A model generated the notes under the pieces. That model worked only from the letters and a program-made list of their open reading frames with translations. It did no database searches and was not told the origin of the DNA. From contig USCR01000100.1 of the NCBI GenBank assembly GCA_900553295.1, forward strand, positions 1 through 9,104: a stretch of DNA of 9,104 nt, given 5' to 3'. The stretch is from an uncultured Eubacteriales bacterium (GTDB lineage Bacteria; Bacillota; Clostridia; Christensenellales; Aristaeellaceae). Position numbers and translations under genes: made by a program. Shown piece after piece: positions 1 through 5,657 of the stretch. Numbering within the stretch: position 1 is the first letter of the stretch; each line of letters begins with the position of its first letter.

Positions 1-558
1 CGTTCCACTTTCCCATTGTGTCGCGGCGTGGCGATCCGAATCCGATGGTACGCTAAGCTGATACATGAAGTACCACAGGGGATTTTCACTGTACTGCATG
101 GATTTCCACCAGGCATCCAGCGCGCAACGGTACTTCGCCAGCAGTTGCTCATCCTGTTCCATTTGAAACAGCAGATAGAAGCAGAGCATGGCCATCTCTT
201 CGTCGGAGTAATTTAGGCTGGATAGAAGCAGGATTTCGGAAAAAAGATCCGACTTTTTCAGCGCTTCACTGGCAAAATCCATTTCCTTGCTGAGACATTC
301 GTCAATCAGGACGGTGTACCGCACCCAGTATTGGGTCATGACGTCCGCGTATTGATAGGGCTTTTCCAGCGCGGCGAGCCGGTATTCATCCTCCCACTTC
401 TTCTCGCCGGTAATGTAAGCGGCTGTTTTGAATACGCACAGCAGTACCGCCCCCGCAAGCGGCGCATTCAAGGAGCCTTCCCGACCGTAAAAGTACTCCC
501 GGGAAGCCTTTCCCCAGGTGCAGGGCTGACCGGAAGCGTCAATGAGCATGTAATTGTT
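1..558 (-). pseudogene. 3' part of an unrecognised gene, no start codon, runs off the left edge
   Basis: The minus strand is open from the left edge to an in-frame TGA at 646-648. Protein-like sequence is convincing from about 558 downward: 186 codons beginning SNNYMLIDASGQPCTWGKAS, followed by aromatic- and acid-rich helical sequence with several W, Y and M residues. No ATG with a ribosome binding site opens the frame. The codons between 559 and 645 are just the arms of stem-loops, so the 5' part of the gene appears to be missing or replaced. The opening (NxYxLID.xGxPxxWG, then N.P..G..L..FK.AAYITG.KK...EY) reminds me of alpha/alpha-barrel, six-hairpin-glycosidase-like proteins of uncharacterised function, but this is an impression from memory. 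Base composition is visibly lower in GC than the genes right of 4170. It lies downstream of, and in the same direction as, the chromate transporter pair. It could instead be an intact gene with an unrecognised start such as ATG 547-549, but no Shine-Dalgarno precedes that codon. Confidence 0.55.
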
Positions 559-573
559 CGAACGAAAAGCCAA

Positions 574-752
574 GTTGCTTCGCGACCGCTGTTTTTCCTT
601 GAGGAAAAACAGCGCCTTGCTGGGTTGTTGATTTTGCTTGCAAAATCAATTCCTTACAAATTCGGGCGACCTCTGGTTGACCGAATTTGCTTTCTCGAAA
701 AAGGGGCGTTTGCCACTTTTTCGACACGCTGTCCGGGGCGAAATGCCCCGGA
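574..752. repeat. Array of six consecutive, different stem-loops
   Basis: Six inverted repeats follow one another with 1-14 nt between them. A: 574-578/582-586, 5 bp with one wobble. B: 588-599/602-613, 12 bp perfect. C: 628-637/640-649, 10 bp perfect. D: 657-665/681-689, 9 bp perfect plus an inner 5 bp (667-671/675-679). E: 695-703/716-724, 9 bp perfect plus an inner 3 bp (705-707/712-714). F: 732-739/745-752, 8 bp perfect with loop GAAAT. D and E each have a single G opposite A between outer and inner stems. The stem sequences differ from one another, so this is not a tandem repeat. No convincing coding sequence crosses it on either strand. It fills the gap between the truncated gene and the stop of the second chromate transporter gene. 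It may be a structured RNA, a non-autonomous mobile or repeated intergenic element, or a transcription barrier behind the transporter genes. None of the stems is followed by a run of T on the minus strand that would make an ordinary terminator, except that E has T-rich arms. Confidence 0.8.
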
Positions 753-760
753 ATAGGTAT

Positions 761-1333
761 TTATACGATGCCCCCTGAGAGCGCGGCAACAAGCACATAT
801 ACTCCGCCGCAGCCGGCCATAACGGCAATGGGATTGGCCTTCAGGCGCCGTAGCAGCAGCAGCGCCACGCCGAACAGAATCACGTTCACCCAGTCCACGG
901 AAAGGCTTTCCGGGCTCAGCATGTCCGTGGTGAGCACGGCGGTAAAGAGAATGTCCAGCGCCGCCGAAGTGATGAGCGCCACCACCACCGGGCGCAGCAG
1001 AGAGAGCACGGTCTGCATGGCGCGGCCGCTGCGGTATTTGGCATAGGCCCAGGAGAGCAGCGATACCAGAATCAGGGAAGGCAGAATGCACCCAAAGGTG
1101 GCAATCAGCGCCCCGGCCACCCCGCCGATGCGCAGGCCCACAAAGGTGGCGGAGTTCACCGCGATGGGGCCGGGGGTCATTTCCGCAATGGTAATCAGGT
1201 TGGTGAATTCCTCCATGGTTAGCCAGCCAAAGCGCTCCACCACCTGGGACTGGATCAGCGGCATGGCCGCGTAGCCGCCCCCGATACTGAAGGCGCCCAC
1301 CTGCAGGAAGCTCAGAAAAAGTTGCGCCAGCAT
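761..1333 (-). CDS. Short-chain ChrA-family chromate transporter, second subunit
   Basis: This 190-residue protein has one CHR domain. Short CHR proteins of about this length occur as adjacent pairs and are thought to work together in the membrane, in contrast to the roughly 400-residue two-domain ChrA. Near the N-terminus it has the FSIGGGYAAMPLI motif (residues 15-27) and then EMTPGPIAVNSATFVG (51-66), both hallmark CHR segments. The rest is a series of hydrophobic spans (about 73-95, 105-130, 145-163, 168-190). The ATG (1331-1333) overlaps the TAA of the upstream subunit by one base. An AGGAGG (1342-1347 on the other strand) sits 8 nt upstream, inside the upstream gene. The substrate is inferred: chromate is known for characterised members, but many CHR proteins are untested and another oxyanion is possible. 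The family assignment is secure; the substrate is not. Confidence 0.88.
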   Translation of the reverse strand: MLAQLFLSFLQVGAFSIGGGYAAMPLIQSQVVERFGWLTMEEFTNLITIAEMTPGPIAVNSATFVGLRIGGVAGALIATFGCILPSLILVSLLSWAYAKYRSGRAMQTVLSLLRPVVVALITSAALDILFTAVLTTDMLSPESLSVDWVNVILFGVALLLLRRLKANPIAVMAGCGGVYVLVAALSGGIV

Positions 1334-1896
1334 TATGCCGCCCTCCTTTTACCCGTCCACAGCGCTTTCCCCACGCCCAGCAGGGCCGCGCCAAGAATCA
1401 GATAAATCACATTCACATGGAACGCATAGGAAAGAATGAAAGCCGCAATCATCAGCCCCATGGCCAACGGATCGCGTTCCTTCACCACGCGGCTGCCCAG
1501 GCGCCAGCTTACATCCACAATCACTGCCGCCACACCCGCCTGCATGCCCTTGAGGGCCGCGGCCACCCACGGATTGCTGGCAAAGGCCTGATAGGCCAGG
1601 GAAATAACCGAGAGCACCACCATGGGCGGCAGAATGGTGCCAAGCACCGCCACGGCCATGCCCGCGCCTCCGGCAACCTTCCTGCCCACCAGAATGGCGG
1701 CATTCACCGCAATGGCTCCGGGAGATGCCTGGGCCAGGGCGGTCATGTCCAGCATTTCTTCTTCCTCCAGCCAGTGCAGCTGGTCCACAAATTTCTTTTG
1801 CATCAGCGATACGATCACAAAGCCGCCCCCAAAGGTGAACGCGCTGATATAGAGCATGGAGCTGAACAGCGTCCATAGCCGTTGACCTTTCCGCAT
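1333..1896 (-). CDS. Short-chain ChrA-family chromate transporter, first subunit
   Basis: This 187-residue CHR-domain membrane protein is the partner of the gene that follows it. It carries SAFTFGGGFVIVSLMQKKFVD (about residues 18-38) and the core motif ASPGAIAVNAAILVGRKVAG (57-76), followed by several hydrophobic helices. The start chosen is the ATG at 1894-1896, because GGGGAGG lies 9 nt upstream. The frame can be extended to a TTG at 1930-1932, but that codon lies within five bases of a good -10 box and has no ribosome binding site. The stop overlaps the next gene's ATG as TAATG, so the two are very likely translated together. A LysR-type regulator is transcribed divergently from 2021, which suggests that the pair is inducible. 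The paired arrangement matches ywrA-ywrB of Bacillus subtilis. Transport of chromate, exchange for another anion, or an unknown substrate cannot be told apart from sequence. Confidence 0.88.
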   Translation of the reverse strand: MRKGQRLWTLFSSMLYISAFTFGGGFVIVSLMQKKFVDQLHWLEEEEMLDMTALAQASPGAIAVNAAILVGRKVAGGAGMAVAVLGTILPPMVVLSVISLAYQAFASNPWVAAALKGMQAGVAAVIVDVSWRLGSRVVKERDPLAMGLMIAAFILSYAFHVNVIYLILGAALLGVGKALWTGKRRAA

Positions 1897-1934
1897 TCCT
1901 GATTGCCTCCCCTTTTTTCCTGTGTTCCGCAATG

Positions 1935-1963
1935 ATTATACGCCTTGCAAACGCATGTGTAAA
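1935..1963 (-). promoter_or_regulatory. Sigma-A-type promoter of the chromate transporter pair
   Basis: On the minus strand a -35 box TTTACA (1958-1963) and a perfect -10 box TATAAT (1935-1940) are separated by 17 bp. Initiation would fall near 1928, leaving a leader of about 32 nt to the ATG at 1896 that contains the GGGGAGG ribosome binding site. The -35 box lies inside the spacer of the opposing regulator promoter. Confidence 0.75.
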
Positions 1964-1973
1964 ATGCTATGAT
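1945..1973 (+). promoter_or_regulatory. Sigma-A-type promoter of the LysR-type regulator
   Basis: TTGCAA (1945-1950) and TATGAT (1968-1973) are separated by 17 bp, and a TG dinucleotide (1965-1966) one base before the -10 box gives an extended -10. Initiation would be near 1980. This promoter interlocks with the divergent transporter promoter, so polymerase could hardly occupy both at once. Confidence 0.65.
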
Positions 1974-2004
1974 TTCATTGAGTTCATATCATTTACATTA
2001 TGAA
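1969..2004. promoter_or_regulatory. Candidate operator for the LysR-type regulator
   Basis: Two overlapping dyads lie between the regulator's -10 box and its start. One is ATGAT (1969-1973) with ATCAT (1988-1992), and the other is TTCAT (1983-1987) with ATGAA (2000-2004). LysR-type proteins usually bind interrupted dyads in such divergent intergenic regions. Neither dyad is an exact T-N11-A box, so this is only a candidate site. Its position would fit autorepression of the regulator gene. Confidence 0.35.
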
Positions 2005-2020
2005 TTGGAGGAGCAGGCCA

Positions 2021-2905
2021 ATGACGCTGCGGCATATGCGCATTTTTCAGAAAATATATGAGACCCAAAGCGTGACCCGGGCGGCGGAGGCGCTGCACAT
2101 GACGCAACCGGCGGTGACCCGCGCCCTGCAGGAGCTGGAAAAATACTATGGACTTCGCCTGTTTGAACGGCTGAACCGCCGCCTGACTGTAACCGAGGCG
2201 GGGCGGCGGATGTACGATTATGCCCTGCACCTGACGGAAACCTTCGACACCATGGAGAAATCCCTCCGGGATTGGGAGCGGCAGGGCGTGCTGCGGGTCG
2301 GGGCCAGCGTAAGCCTGGGATGCAGCCTGCTGCCGCAGCTGGCCAGAACCTTTCAGGAGGAGCATCCGGGCGTGGAAGTGCGCGTACGCATTGCCAATGG
2401 GGAACTGCTGCGCCGGGACCTGCTGGAGAACCGCTTGGACCTGGCCCTGCTGGAGGGGGAGGAAAACGGCGCGGACCTGATGCTGACGCCCTTTGCCGCT
2501 GGGGAGATGGCGCTGATTGTTCCGCCGGGACACCCGCTGGCCCGGGCGGGGGGCGCCACCCTGGCCCAGGCGGCGGCGTATCCGCTGCTGCTGCGGGAGA
2601 CGGGCAGCGCAACCCGGCGCTTTCTGGACCAGCTGCTGATGAGCCGCGGGCTTGCGGTGCAGCCCGTATGGGAAAGCGCCAGCACGCAGGCGCTGCTTTC
2701 GGCGGTACGGGAAGGGCTGGGGATTACGCTGGTGCCCTGGGCACTGGCGCGCCAGACGGTGCTGCGGGGGGAGGCGGAGCGCTGCCCCGTAACCGATGCG
2801 GAGCTGATCCGTCGCCGGTACGTGGCATGGCATCCCAGCAAATATGTGACGGGGACCATGCGCGCGTTTGTCAATCTTTGCATGGAACAGGCAAAGAGCG
2901 CATAA
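2021..2905 (+). CDS. LysR-family transcriptional regulator, divergent from the chromate transporter genes
   Basis: This is a 294-residue protein of typical LysR-family length. The N-terminal winged helix-turn-helix spans residues 1-60, with SVTRAAEALHMTQPAVTRALQELE at 17-40 and LFERLNRRLTVTEAG at 48-61. An effector-binding domain follows from about residue 90, starting LRVGASVSLGCSLLPQL, with two Rossmann-like halves ending in MRAFVNLCMEQ. The start is the ATG at 2021 because GGAGGAG (2007-2013) lies 7 nt upstream. An earlier in-frame ATG at 2000 has no ribosome binding site and would overlap it. The effector is unknown. The position suggests that it senses the anion handled by the ChrA-type pair, or a related sulfur or stress signal, but this is inference from gene order. 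It belongs to the large LysR family and cannot be assigned to a named subfamily by eye. Confidence 0.92.
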   Translation: MTLRHMRIFQKIYETQSVTRAAEALHMTQPAVTRALQELEKYYGLRLFERLNRRLTVTEAGRRMYDYALHLTETFDTMEKSLRDWERQGVLRVGASVSLGCSLLPQLARTFQEEHPGVEVRVRIANGELLRRDLLENRLDLALLEGEENGADLMLTPFAAGEMALIVPPGHPLARAGGATLAQAAAYPLLLRETGSATRRFLDQLLMSRGLAVQPVWESASTQALLSAVREGLGITLVPWALARQTVLRGEAERCPVTDAELIRRRYVAWHPSKYVTGTMRAFVNLCMEQAKSA

Positions 2906-2917
2906 AGATATGATGTT

Positions 2918-2947
2918 TTGCTTTTTCGAGTATGCAAAGAAAAGCAA
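2918..2947 (+). terminator. Weak candidate terminator after the LysR gene
   Basis: Arms TTGCTTTT (2918-2925) and AAAAGCAA (2940-2947) form a perfect 8-bp AT-rich stem with a 14-nt loop, 13 bp after the regulator's stop. The following sequence (TTGTTAAAAT) has only a poor T run. The stem is weak and its role is uncertain. Confidence 0.3.
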
Positions 2948-3060
2948 TTGTTAAAATGTAAAATCCATACGGAGAGAGTCAAAGCAGCGGCGCAGAGACG
3001 CATTACACGAAAAAAAGAAGACGAAGAAAGGAAAAAACTGCACTTTCTGCAAAAAAATAC

Positions 3061-3089
3061 TTGCGTACCATGGGAGAATCTATTATAAT
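3061..3089 (+). promoter_or_regulatory. Promoter of the coiled-coil protein gene
   Basis: TTGCGT (3061-3066) and a perfect TATAAT (3084-3089) are 17 bp apart. Upstream, 3006-3057 is strikingly A-rich, with runs of five to seven A that could act as an UP element. Initiation would fall near 3096, giving a leader of about 50 nt. Most of the region 2948-3060 is purine-rich with no gene visible. Confidence 0.65.
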
Positions 3090-3148
3090 GATTGATGGAT
3101 AGTTTACTGTCTGATGTGAAAAATGAAAAGTTAAAGGAGACGATAGCA

Positions 3149-3574
3149 ATGCCCAGAGCAAAGCGTACCCCTGCTAAGGCAAAAGCCGAAAAAGTGGAAA
3201 AGGCCGTCAATGAGAAAGTAGTCGAGGAAAAGGTGAAGGAAAAGACCCGCAAGCCGTATCCTTCCATTGACGAACGCATTGCCCTGGCAGATGCGAAGAT
3301 TCAGCAATTGGAAAAGCTCAATGCCACCCGCCAGGCCCTGGTGGAAAAGACGGCGGCTATCCTGGCGGAGCGCCAGGAAACCCTGGCCAAGAGCCAGAGC
3401 GCGCTGGACAAGGTGCGTGCCCGCCGGGAGCGGCTGATTGCCTCCAAGGATAAGCCTGCCAAGGCGCATCGCGCCCGTAAGTCCGAGCAAGATCAGCAGT
3501 ACCAGGAGCTGCTGTCCGCGCTGAAGGAAAAGGGCACCAGCATGGAAGAATTGCTTGCTTCGCTGAAGAAATAA
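3149..3574 (+). CDS. Small lysine/alanine-rich coiled-coil protein, function unknown
   Basis: This is a 141-residue hydrophilic protein with no signal peptide or membrane span. Residues 1-36 are a basic, low-complexity tail dominated by K, A, E and V, with KRTPAKAKAEK near its start, reminiscent of histone-H1-like or nucleoid-associated tails. A PYPSIDERIALADAKI stretch (37-52) leads into a long helix predicted to form a coiled coil (about 42-98). A second basic patch (99-112) and a short C-terminal helix with LLSALKEKGTSMEELLASLKK (121-141) follow. The start is the ATG at 3149 because AAAGGAG lies 9 nt upstream. An upstream in-frame ATG at 3092 lies at or before the likely transcription start. 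It is a single-gene unit bounded by its own promoter and terminator. DNA binding is a guess from charge; a structural or RNA-related role is equally possible. I do not recognise the family. Confidence 0.8.
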   Translation: MPRAKRTPAKAKAEKVEKAVNEKVVEEKVKEKTRKPYPSIDERIALADAKIQQLEKLNATRQALVEKTAAILAERQETLAKSQSALDKVRARRERLIASKDKPAKAHRARKSEQDQQYQELLSALKEKGTSMEELLASLKK

Positions 3575-3589
3575 TCGTACAGTGCATGG

Positions 3590-3627
3590 GCTGCCGGACC
3601 GCCTTCGGGTGGAAAGGCAGCTTTTTT
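3590..3627 (+). terminator. Rho-independent terminator of the coiled-coil gene
   Basis: GCTGCC (3590-3595) pairs with GGCAGC (3616-3621), and an inner CCGCC/GGTGG helix is capped by TTCG. Six T follow directly (3622-3627). It begins 15 bp after the stop codon. Confidence 0.9.
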
Positions 3628-3780
3628 GATGGCCTCCGGGTGTGCGGCCATCCAGGAGGGAAAAATTTGCAGGAGCCAAAGGCGCGGCATGCATTTTCCA
3701 CGGCATGGTAAAGGCACTGTGCCACGGATATGCAGGATGGAGAGAAAAGAAAATCATGCAGGAAAACGTGCAAAATGCCC
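3628..3780 (+). other. Intergenic stretch with a second hairpin and repeated TGCAGGA motifs
   Basis: No gene is visible. The terminator is followed at once by a perfect 7-bp hairpin (GATGGCC 3628-3634, GGCCATC 3646-3652) without a T run. The heptamer TGCAGGA occurs at 3668, 3731 and 3757, and again at 3830 beyond the next promoter. Two of these copies extend to TGCAGGAAA. A short palindrome GGCACTGTGCC sits at 3713-3723. These might be binding sites for a regulator of the small membrane protein gene. Confidence 0.4.
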
Positions 3781-3808
3781 TTGATTTTTGCCGGAAAATC
3801 CGTATAAT
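3781..3808 (+). promoter_or_regulatory. Promoter of the small membrane protein gene
   Basis: TTGATT (3781-3786) and a perfect TATAAT (3803-3808) are 16 bp apart. Initiation near 3815 would give a leader of about 70 nt containing one TGCAGGAAA copy (3830-3838) and the AAGGAGG ribosome binding site (3870-3876). Confidence 0.7.
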
Positions 3809-3887
3809 GTAGGTGGGATTTCTTGGACGTGCAGGAAATCATGCATAATCACATTTCTGGCCCATGCACAAGGAGGTGCGCGGTTTG

Positions 3888-4028
3888 ATGGTGTTCCTGG
3901 TTTTGCTGCTCTTTACGCTTGTGGTGACCTGTCTGATTGGAAACCGGGATCGGGACATGCGGGAGCTGGAGTGCTTGCAGGAGCTGAACAGGACGGAATA
4001 TCAGCATGTCTATCCCGTGAGCGATTGA
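3888..4028 (+). CDS. Small single-span membrane protein, 46 residues, function unknown
   Basis: The frame gives 46 residues. A hydrophobic helix (about residues 2-17: VFLVLLLFTLVVTCLI) is followed by a charged tail, GNRDRDMRELECLQELNRTEY, ending in HVYPVSD. An AAGGAGG lies 11 nt before the ATG. A TTG at 3885-3887 directly before it would give a better spacing of 8 nt and add one residue, so the start is uncertain by one codon. The gene has its own promoter, ribosome binding site and terminator, which is the main evidence that this very short frame is real. The helix at the extreme N-terminus could act as a membrane anchor with a cytoplasmic tail, or less likely as a signal peptide. No family is recognised. 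Possibilities such as a regulator of a membrane enzyme or a small stress protein are guesses. A different frame over the same bases is open but lacks a ribosome binding site and protein-like composition. Confidence 0.72.
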   Translation: MVFLVLLLFTLVVTCLIGNRDRDMRELECLQELNRTEYQHVYPVSD

Positions 4029-4067
4029 TGTGAAGAAATATTCCCAACCAATGGCATGAAAACGGTC

Positions 4068-4101
4068 TTCCTCGGGAGTTATTTTCCCGGGGAATTTTTT
4101 T
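4068..4101 (+). terminator. Rho-independent terminator after the small membrane protein
   Basis: TTCCTCGGGA (4068-4077) pairs with TCCCGGGGAA (4085-4094) over 10 bp with one T-G wobble and a 7-nt loop. Seven T follow (4095-4101). No clear promoter is visible between it and the GTG start at 4170, so the downstream genes may depend on partial read-through or on a promoter I do not recognise. Confidence 0.88.
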
Positions 4102-4169
4102 ATCCGCAAGGATGCGGTGGGAGTAAGGGAGAATGTAAGCATAGGGATGTGGCAAAGGAGGACGAAAGC

Positions 4170-5657
4170 GTGGAACGCATTTTACTGATGATGGCGGCGG
4201 CCCGTGCGGCGGACGCGGAGGAGGCGCTGCGCAGCGCGGCGCACAACGCCGTTGCGCCCCGGCGGATAAGCTATGCGCTTTCCCTGCTGGAGGAACCCAG
4301 CGAGATGGAGATAGCGGCGCTGCGCCGCCTGGGCGCGTGCCAGTTTCTGGTCCCGGCTGCGGACCCGTGGATGGACTTCCAGGAGCTGTGGCAGGGGGAA
4401 AACTATCTGCTGGTGGGTTGCCCGCAGATGCGCTTTGTCCACCACTGGGATTTGCAGCTTTTGCGGGAGCTGCGCGCGTGCCAGCCCGGGAGCGATACGC
4501 CTGCCTGCGTGCTGACGGGATATCTCCCCCGGCCGGAGGACCCGGTGGATGCGGTGTGCCCCGTGGCGGTGGAGGGCTTTGACGAAGGGGGACGGATCTG
4601 CTTCCATCGGGGAACGCCCCTGCGCTATGCCAGGCAATCCCAGCGGTGCGCGTTTCTGCATCCGCGGTTTTGCTTTGGACCGGCGGCTTTTTTTCAGCAG
4701 GTGGCGCACAGCCAGGGGCCGCGGTTCCTGGCGGCCTTTCAGCAGCGGTGGGATCTGTATACCCTGCGGCAGGCGCTGATGCACCTCACCTGGGATGATC
4801 CCCTGCCGCCCTGCCCGGTGGAGGGGGAGGAACGGGTGCTGCAACGCTTTGAAAAGCGCTTTGGCCTGCGGCTGGATACGCGGCAGTTAAGCCCCATGGC
4901 GCGCCTGGGGCTGACCAGCCCGGAGCTGACCTTTCCCACCTGTGTGCCGCTGCCGGTGAAATGGCAGGAGGCGGTGCACCGCCTGCTTTGCCGGAACAAC
5001 CAGTCCAGGCCCATGTGCGCCACGGCGTATATCAACCTGCCGGTGGCGCCGCCCAACCTCCCGGAGGAGTACCTTTGCTGGTTCCACTATTTGAGCCGCA
5101 TCCGGGCGATCCCCATGACCTGCTATGCCGAGGGGGACAAGCTCCGGCAGCTTACGGGCCAGTATCCCAATCTCTTGGAATACAAGCGGCGCTATGCCCT
5201 GCCCCTGGAGTGCGCCCTGCGCCCGGAGGAGGCGCTGAATTACCTGCGCCTGAGCCGGGTGTTCCTCCTGCGCAAAACCCGGGAAAAATATCCCAACCAG
5301 ACCCATTACGTCTGGGTGGACTTCGGGTATCAGCGCTATCCGGTGTATGAGGGCGCGGCGGTGAACTGGGACGCGGTGTGCCAGGAAACCATCTGCCTGG
5401 CCATGGTGGGCGGCGTGCCGGACACGTCCATGATCGTGGTACCGGCGGGCCGGCTGGACGCGGTGTGCCAGGAGACCCTTGCCCTGTGCCAGGCGGCCCT
5501 GGAAGCCGGGGAGTCCCTGCCCTGGGAACAGGATCTGTGGCTGCAAATGATGCAGGCGCATCCCGACTGGTTTACCCCGGTGGAGCTGCCGGGCCCCCGG
5601 GAATTGCTGGGGCTGACCATGCTAAGCCGTGAGGAGGAATTTCATGTGCTCGCCTAA
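4170..5657 (+). CDS. Putative glycosyltransferase-like protein, 495 residues, uncharacterised
   Basis: No named gene is recognised. The start is the GTG at 4170 because AAAGGAGG lies 8 nt upstream. The frame extends upstream to an ATG at 4056, but that would run through a terminator. The N-terminal third starts with a hydrophobic beta-strand-like segment (ILLMMAAA, 4-11) followed by ALRSAAHN. It then has a possible acidic metal- or nucleotide-binding stretch (PAADPWMDF, 62-70), and MRFVHHWDLQLLRELRA (87-103) with VLTGYLP (114-120). This order resembles bacterial GlcNAc-type glycosyltransferase-like proteins. The C-terminal part (about 300-480) contains YKRRYALP, a YVWVDFGYQRYP block (380-391) and EQDLWLQMM (453-461), reminiscent of HtrL/YibB-like proteins. 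These likenesses are from memory and unverified. There is no signal peptide or membrane span, and the protein is rich in Cys, Trp and Tyr. It overlaps the thioesterase gene by 14 nt, so the two are probably coupled. Confidence 0.85.
   Translation: MERILLMMAAARAADAEEALRSAAHNAVAPRRISYALSLLEEPSEMEIAALRRLGACQFLVPAADPWMDFQELWQGENYLLVGCPQMRFVHHWDLQLLRELRACQPGSDTPACVLTGYLPRPEDPVDAVCPVAVEGFDEGGRICFHRGTPLRYARQSQRCAFLHPRFCFGPAAFFQQVAHSQGPRFLAAFQQRWDLYTLRQALMHLTWDDPLPPCPVEGEERVLQRFEKRFGLRLDTRQLSPMARLGLTSPELTFPTCVPLPVKWQEAVHRLLCRNNQSRPMCATAYINLPVAPPNLPEEYLCWFHYLSRIRAIPMTCYAEGDKLRQLTGQYPNLLEYKRRYALPLECALRPEEALNYLRLSRVFLLRKTREKYPNQTHYVWVDFGYQRYPVYEGAAVNWDAVCQETICLAMVGGVPDTSMIVVPAGRLDAVCQETLALCQAALEAGESLPWEQDLWLQMMQAHPDWFTPVELPGPRELLGLTMLSREEEFHVLA

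Noticed and set aside
539..727. Minus-strand open frame of 62 codons over the hairpin array
   Set aside because: Its codons are simply the arms of the stem-loops, it has no ribosome binding site, and it ends in a different frame from the truncated gene next to it.
574..752. Hairpin array as a CRISPR array, integron attC site or BIME
   Set aside because: The stems differ in sequence, spacers are irregular and very short, and no attC core sites are seen. A CRISPR or REP family needs repeated units.
331..756. Plus-strand open frame of 141 codons
   Set aside because: It lies antisense to the truncated gene and across the hairpins, with no ribosome binding site and no protein-like composition.
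2000..2020. Upstream ATG as the LysR start
   Set aside because: No ribosome binding site precedes it and it overlaps the GGAGGAG that serves the ATG at 2021, which gives the normal LysR N-terminus.
2353..3279. Minus-strand frame of 308 codons opposite the LysR and coiled-coil genes
   Set aside because: It is antisense to two well-supported genes, with a Ser/Arg-rich composition typical of shadow frames in GC-rich DNA.
3667..3711. 14-codon frame starting with TTG after an AGGAGGG
   Set aside because: It is too short, starts with TTG, lies between a terminator and the next promoter, and its peptide has no recognisable character.
4056..4169. Upstream ATG as the start of the glycosyltransferase-like gene
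   Set aside because: The added residues would be encoded by a terminator stem and its T run. The GTG at 4170 has an ideal AAAGGAGG.
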